The notes under the pieces were generated by a model that did not search any database, was not told the DNA's origin, and was given only the letters and a program-made list of their open reading frames with translations. Made by a program: the position numbers and the translations under genes. This document shows, piece after piece, positions 1 through 6,676 of a DNA stretch of 7,471 nt. The stretch covers positions 6,256-13,726 of the forward strand of contig NZUR01000045.1 in the NCBI GenBank assembly GCA_002698045.1, in the 5' to 3' direction. The number at the start of each line of letters is the position of its first letter. The first letter of the stretch is position 1. The DNA is from Thiotrichales bacterium (lineage in GTDB: Bacteria > Pseudomonadota > Gammaproteobacteria > PS1 > Pseudothioglobaceae).

Positions 1-573
1 GATTTTCAATGGATTATTGACCCTCTAGACGGAACAACAAACTATCTACATGGATTCCCTCAATACGCTGTTTCGATTGCCTTACTTGAAAAGCAAGTCA
101 TGGCTCATGCAGTAATCTATGACCCTTTTAAGGAAGAACTCTTCACCGCCTCAAAGGGAGATGGCGCCTATCTAAATAATGAAAGAATCAGAGTTACTAT
201 GTCAAACGGACTCCAAGACACCTTAATTGGGACTGGCTTTCCATTTAAACATCCTCAACACTTAGACTGCTACCTTGAAACCTTTAAAGCAATACATCCA
301 CATGTATCTGGAATTCGAAGAGCAGGCTCTGCTGCACTTGATTTAGCTTATCTAGCTGCTGGCCGATTAGATGGATTTTGGGAGATAGGTCTTAATTCAT
401 GGGATATAGCTGCTGGCTCCTTACTAATAAAAGAGGCAGGTGGCTTTATAGGAGATTTCTCAGGCAGAGATCAATATATGGAGACTGGTAACGTCGTTGC
501 AGGGAATGCAGACGTATATAAAGCACTTTTAAAGAAAATACACCCTCACCTAACTGAAGATTTACAACGTTAA
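1..573 (+). CDS. suhB: Inositol-1-monophosphatase family protein SuhB, C-terminal 190 residues (5' end outside window)
   Basis: The reading frame is open from the first base, so the gene starts upstream; about 75 residues are missing compared with the roughly 267-residue E. coli SuhB. The first visible residues carry the family's metal-binding signature WIIDPLDGTTN (visible residues 4-14; the aspartates at 7 and 10 are the expected Mg2+ ligands). The second signature, WDIAAG, begins at visible residue 134 and supplies another ligand. GTGFPFK, RRAGSAALDLAY and the closing GNVVAGN segment match E. coli SuhB closely. The family hydrolyses myo-inositol phosphates in the cytoplasm. In E. coli SuhB also joins the NusA/NusG antitermination complex on rRNA operons; that role here is inference. 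The missing N-terminal part should hold the metal-binding glutamate. The stop lies 5 nt from the stop of the convergent yciK gene, with no terminator hairpin between them. Confidence 0.95.
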   Translation, partial: DFQWIIDPLDGTTNYLHGFPQYAVSIALLEKQVMAHAVIYDPFKEELFTASKGDGAYLNNERIRVTMSNGLQDTLIGTGFPFKHPQHLDCYLETFKAIHPHVSGIRRAGSAALDLAYLAAGRLDGFWEIGLNSWDIAAGSLLIKEAGGFIGDFSGRDQYMETGNVVAGNADVYKALLKKIHPHLTEDLQR

Positions 574-578
574 AAAAT

Positions 579-1328
579 CTATTCAACAATTGTTAATTGC
601 TCACCATTAATCTTAGAACCTTTATTTGATAAAAGGTAGACAATCACAGAGCTTTTCTCTTCTGGCCTTGGAACTGAAGAAGCATCTTCAGCGGGGTATG
701 CTGTTCTCCTCATTTCTGTTCTTATTTTTCCAGGGTTGATTGTGTTTACAGTAATTTGAGTTTTTTCTAGTTCCTCAGAAAGCGTTTTTGCAAAACCTTC
801 TATTCCAAATTTACTAACACTATAAGCACCCCAGTAAGCTCTTGCTTTTCTTCCAACTGTAGAGGATAAGAAAAGAATTCTAGCGTCATCTGACTTCATT
901 AAAGCAGGTATAAGAAATTGCGTCAACATAAATGGAGCGCTTAAGTTAATCTGTAAAGTTGAATACCAGAGTTTGATATCGTATTGATCAATAGGCATTT
1001 GTGTTCCAAGAATTGCGGCATTATGTATAAGCCCATCCAACTTTTTAAATTTATCAAGAATATTATCTTGCAGTTCTTGATAATTCTCAGGTGTCGCACC
1101 CTCAAGGTCTAGTGGGTAAAGTATAGGCTCTTTGTAGCCAGCATCAACTACTGCATCATAGGCATACTCAAGTGAGCCCAAATCTCTTCCAAGCATAATA
1201 ACAGTCGCTCCTGCCTTTGCAAGATCCATTGTTATTGCCAAACCAAACCCTCTATTAGCCCCAGTGACTAAAACAACCTTACCCTCTAGCTCACCCTCTT
1301 GAACTTTGTAATTGACAGGAAGTTTCAT
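579..1328 (-). CDS. yciK: YciK-type short-chain dehydrogenase/reductase
   Basis: This 249-residue protein is a classical short-chain dehydrogenase with a Rossmann fold. The nucleotide-binding glycine motif TGANRGFG is at residues 22-29, NAA at 103-105, the structural Asn at 128, and the catalytic set is Ser156, Tyr169 and Lys173 (YSVSK), followed by PG at 199-200. The stretches LHNA-like IHNAAILG, SSTVGRKARAYWGAY and INPGKIRTEMR resemble E. coli YciK (252 residues) much more than FabG. The substrate of YciK is not known to me, so only NAD(P)H-dependent oxidoreductase activity can be inferred. It is the second gene of a pair: its ATG overlaps the TGA of rmuC (ATGA), suggesting translational coupling. 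It has only a weak ribosome binding site of its own, inside the rmuC end. It converges on suhB with a 5-nt gap. Confidence 0.85.
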   Translation of the reverse strand: MKLPVNYKVQEGELEGKVVLVTGANRGFGLAITMDLAKAGATVIMLGRDLGSLEYAYDAVVDAGYKEPILYPLDLEGATPENYQELQDNILDKFKKLDGLIHNAAILGTQMPIDQYDIKLWYSTLQINLSAPFMLTQFLIPALMKSDDARILFLSSTVGRKARAYWGAYSVSKFGIEGFAKTLSEELEKTQITVNTINPGKIRTEMRRTAYPAEDASSVPRPEEKSSVIVYLLSNKGSKINGEQLTIVE

Positions 1329-2464
1329 TCACCAATTTCTTTATTTGATTTAACTCCAAGTGCTTTTAACTTCCCAGCACGACCAATTAAATTACCTGGG
1401 CCAGTTTGGAGCTTTTTGCGAGCATCGGAAAAACCTTCCTTGGTTTTATCTAATTGACTCTCAATCTTATCCAAGTCATTGAAAAACCCAGCTAGTTTGT
1501 CATACATCTTTCCTGCCTGCCTGGCAATTTCATCAGCATTTTTATTTTGTTTATCAGTTTGCCACATAAAGTTGACTGTCTTTAAACTCATACTAAGCAT
1601 TGAAGGTGATACAAGCATAATATTTTTCTTTAGGGCATCATCAAACAAACTGTGCTTTTGCTGAAGAGCTAATAAAAGAGCCCCCTCGATTGGAATAAAA
1701 ACAAAAATAAAATCAAGGCTCCTTACACCTTCAAGGTTTTCATACTCTTTTATGCTTATATTTTTAATTTGTGTTTCTATTGAAGTAATATGTTTTTTTA
1801 AAGCCTCCTCGTTGGATTGATCAGCCATATAATCAACATAATCTTTAAGAGATACTTTTGAATCGATAACAACGTCTTTTCCCTCCGGCAAGTGAAGTAT
1901 GACGTCAGGTTTGAATTTTTCACCGGCCTCATTCTTATATTGCTTCTGTAAATCAAACTCAACCCCCTCTTTAAACCCATAGCTTGACAAAAGAGAGCTT
2001 AAAATTTCTTCACCCCAGTCACCCTGTAATTTGTTGTCATAAGTAAGAGCATTTGTAAGATTTTGAGCTGACTGTTGGGTATCGATGTTTGCCTCATGTA
2101 AAGATTTAATTTGTTCTTTTAGTGAGGTTCTTTCCTCGATTTGCTCTTTAGTGATGGTTTCAATTCTTTCTCTAAAGCTTTTAAGTTGAGTCTGAAGAGG
2201 TGTTAAAAGGTCAGAGTTATCAACTTTCAGTTTGTCACGATCATTCTTTAAAATATCAGACGCTAAAGTCTTGAAATCACTATTTACTTGTGTTTTAAGC
2301 TGATCCACAAATTCCAATTTTTCAGCATAATTTTTTTCTTTTTCTTCAAGTGTGGTTTTAAGTTGAATATTTTTTTCACTCAAAGATAACAGCTTTTTAT
2401 TAAGAATATAATAGCTAATAAAGACACCAATCAATAAAGACAAGACTGCTATTACAATATCCAT
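1325..2464 (-). CDS. rmuC: RmuC family protein (putative DNA recombination/inversion-limiting nuclease-like protein)
   Basis: Residues 3-20 form a hydrophobic N-terminal anchor, and about 25-125 is a Lys/Glu-rich predicted coiled coil. The conserved RmuC core follows: GDWGEE at 148-153, PDVI at 186-189 and DSKVS at 201-205. The PD...DSK pair resembles the active site of PD-(D/E)XK nucleases. FIFVFIPIEGALLLAL (252-267) and the LVSPSML segment (284-290) are also family hallmarks. In E. coli, loss of rmuC raises inversion at short inverted repeats; biochemical activity is not firmly established. At 379 residues it is shorter than E. coli RmuC (about 475), the difference lying in the coiled coil and C-terminal tail, while the core looks intact. 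The start is supported by GGAAAGG four bases upstream of the ATG. It leads a two-gene unit with yciK and is divergent from plsC. Confidence 0.92.
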   Translation of the reverse strand: MDIVIAVLSLLIGVFISYYILNKKLLSLSEKNIQLKTTLEEKEKNYAEKLEFVDQLKTQVNSDFKTLASDILKNDRDKLKVDNSDLLTPLQTQLKSFRERIETITKEQIEERTSLKEQIKSLHEANIDTQQSAQNLTNALTYDNKLQGDWGEEILSSLLSSYGFKEGVEFDLQKQYKNEAGEKFKPDVILHLPEGKDVVIDSKVSLKDYVDYMADQSNEEALKKHITSIETQIKNISIKEYENLEGVRSLDFIFVFIPIEGALLLALQQKHSLFDDALKKNIMLVSPSMLSMSLKTVNFMWQTDKQNKNADEIARQAGKMYDKLAGFFNDLDKIESQLDKTKEGFSDARKKLQTGPGNLIGRAGKLKALGVKSNKEIGE

Positions 2465-2597
2465 AAAGCCTTTCCAAGATTTAAAAATTTTAATAGTATA
2501 TTTACTCTCATGAAATATATGAACCTATTGTTGGTAATGTTAGTAAAATTTTAATTAGAATAACATTTAAATTATAACGTTAACCCTACTATAACCT
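2465..2597. promoter_or_regulatory. Divergent intergenic region between rmuC and plsC
   Basis: These 133 bases must hold promoters for both directions. For plsC the plus strand offers TTGGTA (2531-2536) with TAGAAT (2556-2561) at a 19-base spacing, or TATAAC (2573-2578) without a good -35. Neither is compelling. No clear operator-like inverted repeat and no small open reading frame of note was seen. plsC has no Shine-Dalgarno sequence just before its ATG. Confidence 0.4.
2495..2523 (-). promoter_or_regulatory. Possible sigma-70-type promoter for rmuC-yciK
   Basis: Read on the minus strand, TTCATA (2523-2518, 4 of 6 to the -35 consensus) is separated by 17 bases from TATACT (2500-2495, 5 of 6 to the -10 consensus). 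Transcription would begin near 2488, leaving a leader of about 25 nt that includes the GGAAAGG ribosome binding site. The region is very AT-rich, so chance matches are expected; this is only the best candidate. Confidence 0.35.
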
Positions 2598-3302
2598 ATG
2601 CTGTTTTTAAGATCTTTATTGTACTTTGTTGGCTCAATAATAAGCATTATTGTTATAACTGTATGTGGCTTATTTCTTGTCATTTCACCATATCCGTATC
2701 GTCAAAAATTTCTTTCGCAGTGGGCTATTTTTTGCATATGGTGGTTAAAAGTCACCCTAAATATTACAACAAATATTAAGGGCAAAGAAAACATTAATAA
2801 TTCTCCCTGCGTCATTATTTCAAATCACCAGTCGACATGGGAAACATTAGCCTTTCAAACTATATTTCCTGCTCACACATGGGTTCTAAAACAGGAACTG
2901 TTATGGTTGCCAATATTTGGTTGGAGTCTCGCCCTCCTTAAGCCAATTGTAATAAATCGTGGTGAAAAGTTAAATGCTATTAAAAAAGTAATTAAACAAG
3001 GTGCTGATAGATTAAGTAACGGTATTTCAGTTGTTGTTTTTCCTGAGGGTACTCGCCAACCCTATAATCAATTAGGTGAGTATCAAAATGGCGGCGCTGC
3101 TATTGCAAAAAAATCTGGCCATAACATAATCCCTGTATACCATAATGCTGGAAAAATTTGGCCTAAGGGAAGTTTTATTAAAAAGCCTGGTGTTATAACA
3201 ATTGTTATTGGAGAGGCCATTTCAAGCTCAACTATGACGTCTTCTGAAATAACAGAAAAGATTAGAAATTGGACACTAGAGCAAGCAAATAAACACGGAT
3301 AA
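2598..3302 (+). CDS. plsC: 1-acyl-sn-glycerol-3-phosphate acyltransferase (PlsC family)
   Basis: This 234-residue membrane acyltransferase should transfer an acyl group to lysophosphatidic acid, making phosphatidic acid for phospholipid synthesis at the inner membrane. Residues 4-30 form an N-terminal membrane segment. The four family blocks are present: block I NHQSTWE (76-82), with His77 and an acidic residue at the HX4 position; block II IVINRG (117-122); block III FPEGTR (148-153); and block IV IIPVYHNAG (177-185). Block I is HX4E, not the HX4D of E. coli PlsC, a variant I recall from other proteobacterial PlsC proteins (HQSTWET). A stop codon lies one codon before the -3 triplet, so ATG 2598 is the first possible ATG; no Shine-Dalgarno sequence precedes it. 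A gene of unknown function follows after 10 nt. Acyl-acceptor specificity (lysophosphatidate or another lysolipid) cannot be settled from sequence alone. Confidence 0.9.
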   Translation: MLFLRSLLYFVGSIISIIVITVCGLFLVISPYPYRQKFLSQWAIFCIWWLKVTLNITTNIKGKENINNSPCVIISNHQSTWETLAFQTIFPAHTWVLKQELLWLPIFGWSLALLKPIVINRGEKLNAIKKVIKQGADRLSNGISVVVFPEGTRQPYNQLGEYQNGGAAIAKKSGHNIIPVYHNAGKIWPKGSFIKKPGVITIVIGEAISSSTMTSSEITEKIRNWTLEQANKHG

Positions 3303-3312
3303 TTAATAAATA

Positions 3313-3831
3313 ATGATTGAAGTTCACTACAAACTATTTAGTCAAAGGACTGCAGAAAATATAAGGACTGAAGTTAGTCGTCTCCGAGATGCATTGCTTT
3401 TTGGAAGCAAGAATAAAGTTCACAAATTTGGAAAAGTAGATATTAAATGTGATATTGCTACACTTGAGATACTTCTTTCTGACTATATACTTGATTATGA
3501 AAGTCATGAGGCTTCAGAAAGACAATTGACTACCAGGCAAGAATGGCATGATTTTTTAATAAAGACAAAACATCTAAGTTATAACGAAAGCCTTTTAATT
3601 CTCCTTGGAATTAGTCCTACTCTTGCTGATCTTGTAGAGCCCAAATTATATAAAATAAAATTAAATGACATTGGAATTCTTAAAGGTAAACATTTAAGCT
3701 TAATATTTTTTCAAAGAGTAGAAAACCATCTTCTGAGAGAGAGATTTAGAAGCAATAAAATAAATACAAATGACTTTATTAAATGGGCAATGGATTATAA
3801 ATTTCTAAGACGAATAGAAACAGAAACTTAA
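3313..3831 (+). CDS. Uncharacterised 172-residue protein, probably co-transcribed with plsC
   Basis: I do not recognise a named family. The predicted protein is soluble, rich in Lys, Leu, Ile and Glu, and looks mostly helical, with no signal peptide or membrane segment. The N-terminal part (about 1-70) includes an FGKVDIKCDIATLEILLSDY stretch. The C-terminal half has a tryptophan at 79, then LSYNESLLILLGISP (88-102), and DFIKWAMDYKF at 154-164. The layout W...L..(E)..LLL.GI.P...(D)FI.WA...F recalls, from memory, a layout seen in many uncharacterised bacterial proteins, but this gives no function. It starts 10 nt after the plsC stop with no Shine-Dalgarno sequence; an in-frame TAA just upstream excludes an earlier start. 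Length, normal base composition and position between plsC and the convergent rnt gene (33-nt gap) favour a real gene. Confidence 0.75.
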   Translation: MIEVHYKLFSQRTAENIRTEVSRLRDALLFGSKNKVHKFGKVDIKCDIATLEILLSDYILDYESHEASERQLTTRQEWHDFLIKTKHLSYNESLLILLGISPTLADLVEPKLYKIKLNDIGILKGKHLSLIFFQRVENHLLRERFRSNKINTNDFIKWAMDYKFLRRIETET

Positions 3832-3864
3832 TTTTATAATCTTTACCAATAATCTTGAATGATT

Positions 3865-4455
3865 TCAGGAAAATCTCTGTGAATTAAAGATATGACAAAA
3901 AAGTTCAGCAGTCTTCTCAGTATCATAAAGAGCAGAGTGAGCCTCATTGTTATCCCATTCAATTCCGGCCTTTGTTACTGCTTTAGCTAGAACAGTTTCG
4001 CCACAGTAAAGAGCAGATAAACTAACAGTATCGATCGTAGAGAACTGATGAAATGGACTCTTAAGATTAACTCTATTTGTTGCGGCTTTAACAAATCCAA
4101 GGTCAAAAAATGCGTTATGTCCTACAAGGATTGACCGAGTACATTGTTCCTCTAATAAGCATTTATTAATACAGGAAAAAATCTCATTAAGTGCCTCTTT
4201 TTCGCTAACAGCGAGACGGAATGGGTTATCAACATCAATACCATTAAACTTTAATGCTGATGGTTCTATATTGGCACCCTTAAAAGGTGTAATATGAAAA
4301 TGAAGTGTGGTCTTTGGAACAAAAGATTCATTATCATTAAGACCAATAATAATGGCACAGATTTCCAATAATGCGTCACTATTTTCATTAAAACCAGCGG
4401 TTTCAACGTCTACCACAACTGGAAGATAACCGCGAATTCTGTCTTTAAGCTTCAT
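3865..4455 (-). CDS. rnt: Ribonuclease T (DEDDh 3'-5' exoribonuclease)
   Basis: This 196-residue protein aligns along nearly its whole length with E. coli RNase T (215 residues). The enzyme trims 3' ends of tRNA and other stable RNAs and is thought to act as a dimer. All DEDDh catalytic residues are visible: Asp16 and Glu18 (VDVETAGFN), Asp118 (HNAFFD), His173 and Asp178 (HSALYDTE). Phenylalanines that stack on the substrate in the E. coli enzyme appear conserved at 22, 70, 117 and 138. The position matching E. coli Glu73 seems to be Ser66. The N-terminus is about 7 residues shorter and the C-terminal tail is also shorter. An in-frame TAA nine bases upstream fixes the start as the first ATG; the ribosome binding site is weak. 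It lies 48 nt downstream of the ArgA-like gene on the same strand, so the two are probably co-transcribed. Confidence 0.94.
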   Translation of the reverse strand: MKLKDRIRGYLPVVVDVETAGFNENSDALLEICAIIIGLNDNESFVPKTTLHFHITPFKGANIEPSALKFNGIDVDNPFRLAVSEKEALNEIFSCINKCLLEEQCTRSILVGHNAFFDLGFVKAATNRVNLKSPFHQFSTIDTVSLSALYCGETVLAKAVTKAGIEWDNNEAHSALYDTEKTAELFCHIFNSQRFS

Positions 4456-4503
4456 TAATCTTTAGTGGGTAAATAAAAAGTGATTAGTCATTCAAAGAAA
4501 TAC

Positions 4504-4926
4504 TTACAGAACCCTTAAGTAAATAATTGAATTTCTTTGATAATCATAACTCTTTTGCCTTAATAAAGGAAGAGAACTTACATCAACCTCAGTAAAATCA
4601 TGTCGAAAAAAGAATCTACCACCATATTTCGAGAGAGCAAAAATACTATCTAGATCCAGATCAGATGCTTTTTGTATTAATTTATTCATCAATTTTAAGG
4701 AAGTGCCAGTATTATGAAAACTCTTGTTAACAGTTAAAGCATATATTTCACCCATATTTTCAGATTTGTATACCCTTAAACCCGCACATGCGATAATTTG
4801 GCCAGCATCCTCTATAAATACAAACTCATTGACCGCTTCACTTAGTTGTTCATAACTCCTACTTAACAACTTACCTTCATCAACAAATGGCTGCATTAAT
4901 TCAATTAATTGTTTGACTTTACTCAA
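4504..4926 (-). CDS. Stand-alone ArgA-type GNAT acetyltransferase domain (probable short N-acetylglutamate synthase)
   Basis: The 140-residue product matches the C-terminal acetyltransferase domain of E. coli ArgA from near its start to its end: SRSYEQL (22-28) against RRSREQL, IIACAGL (44-50) against TIACAAL, GEIYALTVN (59-67), RFFFRHDFTEVDVSSLP (104-120), and YDYQRNS (127-133) against YNYQRKS. ArgA makes N-acetylglutamate from glutamate and acetyl-CoA, the first arginine step. The N-terminal amino-acid-kinase domain that binds arginine in classical ArgA is absent, so arginine feedback there is not expected. Short enzymes of this type are known alone (Mycobacterium) and fused to ArgH. The start is TTG, supported by AAGG (4937-4934) seven bases upstream; an in-frame TAG just before it blocks extension. 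The usual first beta-strand (IRxA-like) is missing in this frame; see findings. It precedes rnt on the same strand and diverges from ilvD. Another GNAT substrate remains possible. Confidence 0.75.
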   Translation of the reverse strand: MSKVKQLIELMQPFVDEGKLLSRSYEQLSEAVNEFVFIEDAGQIIACAGLRVYKSENMGEIYALTVNKSFHNTGTSLKLMNKLIQKASDLDLDSIFALSKYGGRFFFRHDFTEVDVSSLPLLRQKSYDYQRNSIIYLRVL

Positions 4927-4940
4927 TCTCTAGCCTTAAA

Positions 4941-4969
4941 TTGACAATAGAACCGCACTATTTTAGTCT
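4941..4969 (+). promoter_or_regulatory. Probable sigma-70-type promoter for ilvD
   Basis: A perfect -35 hexamer TTGACA (4941-4946) is followed after 17 bases by TAGTCT (4964-4969), a poor (3 of 6) -10 match. A better hexamer, TAAAAT (4969-4974), sits at a 22-base spacing, which is too long. The leader to the ilvD ATG at 5002 would be about 25 nt, leaving no room for a leader-peptide attenuator. The site lies in the 75-bp gap shared with the divergent ArgA-like gene. Confidence 0.45.
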
Positions 4970-5001
4970 AAAATTTGTAATTTTTTGATGATTTAAAAGA
5001 G

Positions 5002-6666
5002 ATGTCAAACACTAGAAAATTTTCCTCAGTTGTTGTCGATGGTTATCAACGTGCCGCATCAAGAGCGATGCTTTATCCTGTAGGATTTAAAAAAGAAGAT
5101 TTCAATAAATCTCAAGTTGGTATTGCCTCAACCTGGTCAATGGTAACACCTTGTAATATGCATATTAATGATTTGGCTGATAAGGCTGAAAAAGGAGTCA
5201 ATAGTGCTGGTGGAAAAGCTGTAATATTTAACACAATAACTGTTTCAGATGGCATTTCAATGGGCTCTGAAGGAATGAAATATTCTCTAGTTTCTAGAGA
5301 GGTTATTGCTGACTCTATCGAAACTGTTGCTGGTTGCCAAGGGTTTGATGGGGTGGTTGCTATTGGTGGCTGTGATAAAAATATGCCAGGATGCGTTATG
5401 GGATTAGCAAGACTTAACCGCCCCTCTGTCTTTGTTTATGGAGGAACCATACAGCCTGGTCAGAACCACACTGACATTGTCAGCGTCTTTGAAGCTGTTG
5501 GTAAACGTGCTAATAATGATATCAGTGATATTGAACTAGAGCAAATTGAGTCAACTGCCATCCCTGGTCCAGGCTCTTGTGGTGGTATGTACACGGCAAA
5601 TACGATGGCTTCAGCTATTGAAGCGTTGGGTATGAGCCTTCCTAACTCTTCATCACAGGATGCTATATCTGATGACAAAAATAGTGACTGCTTTCGTGCG
5701 GGTGAAGCAGTACTTAACTTGCTAAATAAGGACATTAAACCTAGTGATATTATGACTAAAAAGGCGTTTGAGAATGCCATAACTGTGATTATTACACTTG
5801 GAGGGTCTACTAACGCAGTATTACACTTAATAGCAATGGCTGATGCAATTAATGTCGATTTAACAATAGATGACTTTACTAGAATAGGCTCCAAAGTACC
5901 TGTTCTTGCAGATTTAAAACCTTCTGGTAAATACATGATGAGCGAGCTAGTTGAAATTGGTGGTACATTGCCATTAATGAGGATGCTTTTGGATGCTGGA
6001 ATGCTTCATGGCGATTGCATCACAGTAACAGGCAAGACTTTAGCTGAGAATTTAAAAGATGTTAAGCCGTATGCGGATGAGCAAAAAATTATAATGCCTC
6101 TTGATTCACCTATCAAAAAAGACTCTCATTTAAGAATATTAAGAGGAAACCTTGCCCCTGAAGGCTCTGTAGCAAAAATAACTGGTAAAGAAGGGCTTAC
6201 CTTCAATGGCAGTGCAAAAACATTCGCATGCGAAGAGGATGCGCTTCAGGCTATTTTGAATGATCAAATAGTTGAGGGTGACGTAATTGTAATTCGTTAT
6301 GAAGGACCCAAGGGTGGTCCTGGAATGAGGGAAATGCTAGCACCTACTTCTGCAGTTATGGGTAAAGGCTTAGGTGGTAAAGTTGCACTAATTACCGATG
6401 GAAGGTTTTCTGGGGGAACTCATGGATTTGTAGTTGGCCATATAACGCCTGAAGCGTTTAGTGGTGGTGCTCTTGCAATTGTTGAAGATGGAGATCAGAT
6501 TTTGATTGATGCTGAAAACAATCGCCTAGAACTTCAAGTTGATAAATCAGTCATTAACCAAAGATTATCAAACTGGAAGAAGCCTTCTCCGCGTTATACC
6601 AAAGGGGTATTAGCAAAGTATGCAAAACTTGCTCAGTCTGCATCTCGTGGAGCAATAACTGAGTAA
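5002..6666 (+). CDS. ilvD: Dihydroxy-acid dehydratase (yeast/plant/cyanobacteria-like clade)
   Basis: This 554-residue enzyme dehydrates 2,3-dihydroxy-3-methylbutanoate and its methylpentanoate homologue, the third common step of valine and isoleucine synthesis. Three cysteines fit as iron-sulfur ligands: Cys51 (PCNMHI), Cys124 ([10 protein letters not shown]) and Cys193 ([15 protein letters not shown]). Asp83 (VSDG), Asp125, Lys126 and Glu434 (RYEGP) fit the Mg2+ site, and Ser470 in GRFSGGTHG is the expected catalytic base. The protein is complete, with no internal stop, and resembles yeast Ilv3 ([34 protein letters not shown]) more than the 616-residue E. coli IlvD. Family knowledge suggests a [2Fe-2S] cluster in this clade, whereas E. 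coli has an oxygen-sensitive [4Fe-4S] one. AAAAGAG directly abuts the ATG, so the ribosome binding site is poorly spaced, but homology begins near residue 5 and supports this start. No other ilv gene is nearby. The stop lies 10 nt from the convergent rnr stop. Confidence 0.96.
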   Translation: MSNTRKFSSVVVDGYQRAASRAMLYPVGFKKEDFNKSQVGIASTWSMVTPCNMHINDLADKAEKGVNSAGGKAVIFNTITVSDGISMGSEGMKYSLVSREVIADSIETVAGCQGFDGVVAIGGCDKNMPGCVMGLARLNRPSVFVYGGTIQPGQNHTDIVSVFEAVGKRANNDISDIELEQIESTAIPGPGSCGGMYTANTMASAIEALGMSLPNSSSQDAISDDKNSDCFRAGEAVLNLLNKDIKPSDIMTKKAFENAITVIITLGGSTNAVLHLIAMADAINVDLTIDDFTRIGSKVPVLADLKPSGKYMMSELVEIGGTLPLMRMLLDAGMLHGDCITVTGKTLAENLKDVKPYADEQKIIMPLDSPIKKDSHLRILRGNLAPEGSVAKITGKEGLTFNGSAKTFACEEDALQAILNDQIVEGDVIVIRYEGPKGGPGMREMLAPTSAVMGKGLGGKVALITDGRFSGGTHGFVVGHITPEAFSGGALAIVEDGDQILIDAENNRLELQVDKSVINQRLSNWKKPSPRYTKGVLAKYAKLAQSASRGAITE

Positions 6667-6676
6667 TCTATTGCTA

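Noticed and set aside
1..573. Functional grouping of SuhB, RNase T and RNase R as an RNA-processing locus
   Set aside because: The three genes are in separate transcription units with unrelated neighbours between them, so proximity is probably coincidental.
585..594. A perfect 10-bp palindrome AACAATTGTT near the suhB-yciK junction, considered as a terminator or operator
   Set aside because: It has no loop, no GC-rich stem and no U-tract, and lies in the yciK coding end (codons for TIV). Short AT palindromes are expected by chance here.
1479..1980. Two open frames of about 60 codons overlapping rmuC, one on each strand
   Set aside because: Both sit within the conserved rmuC reading frame, have no ribosome binding site that stands out, and resemble no protein I know.
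5460..5936. A 158-codon open frame antisense to ilvD
   Set aside because: It lies wholly inside a strongly conserved ilvD coding sequence and its product shows no recognisable motif, so it is a shadow of codon use in ilvD.
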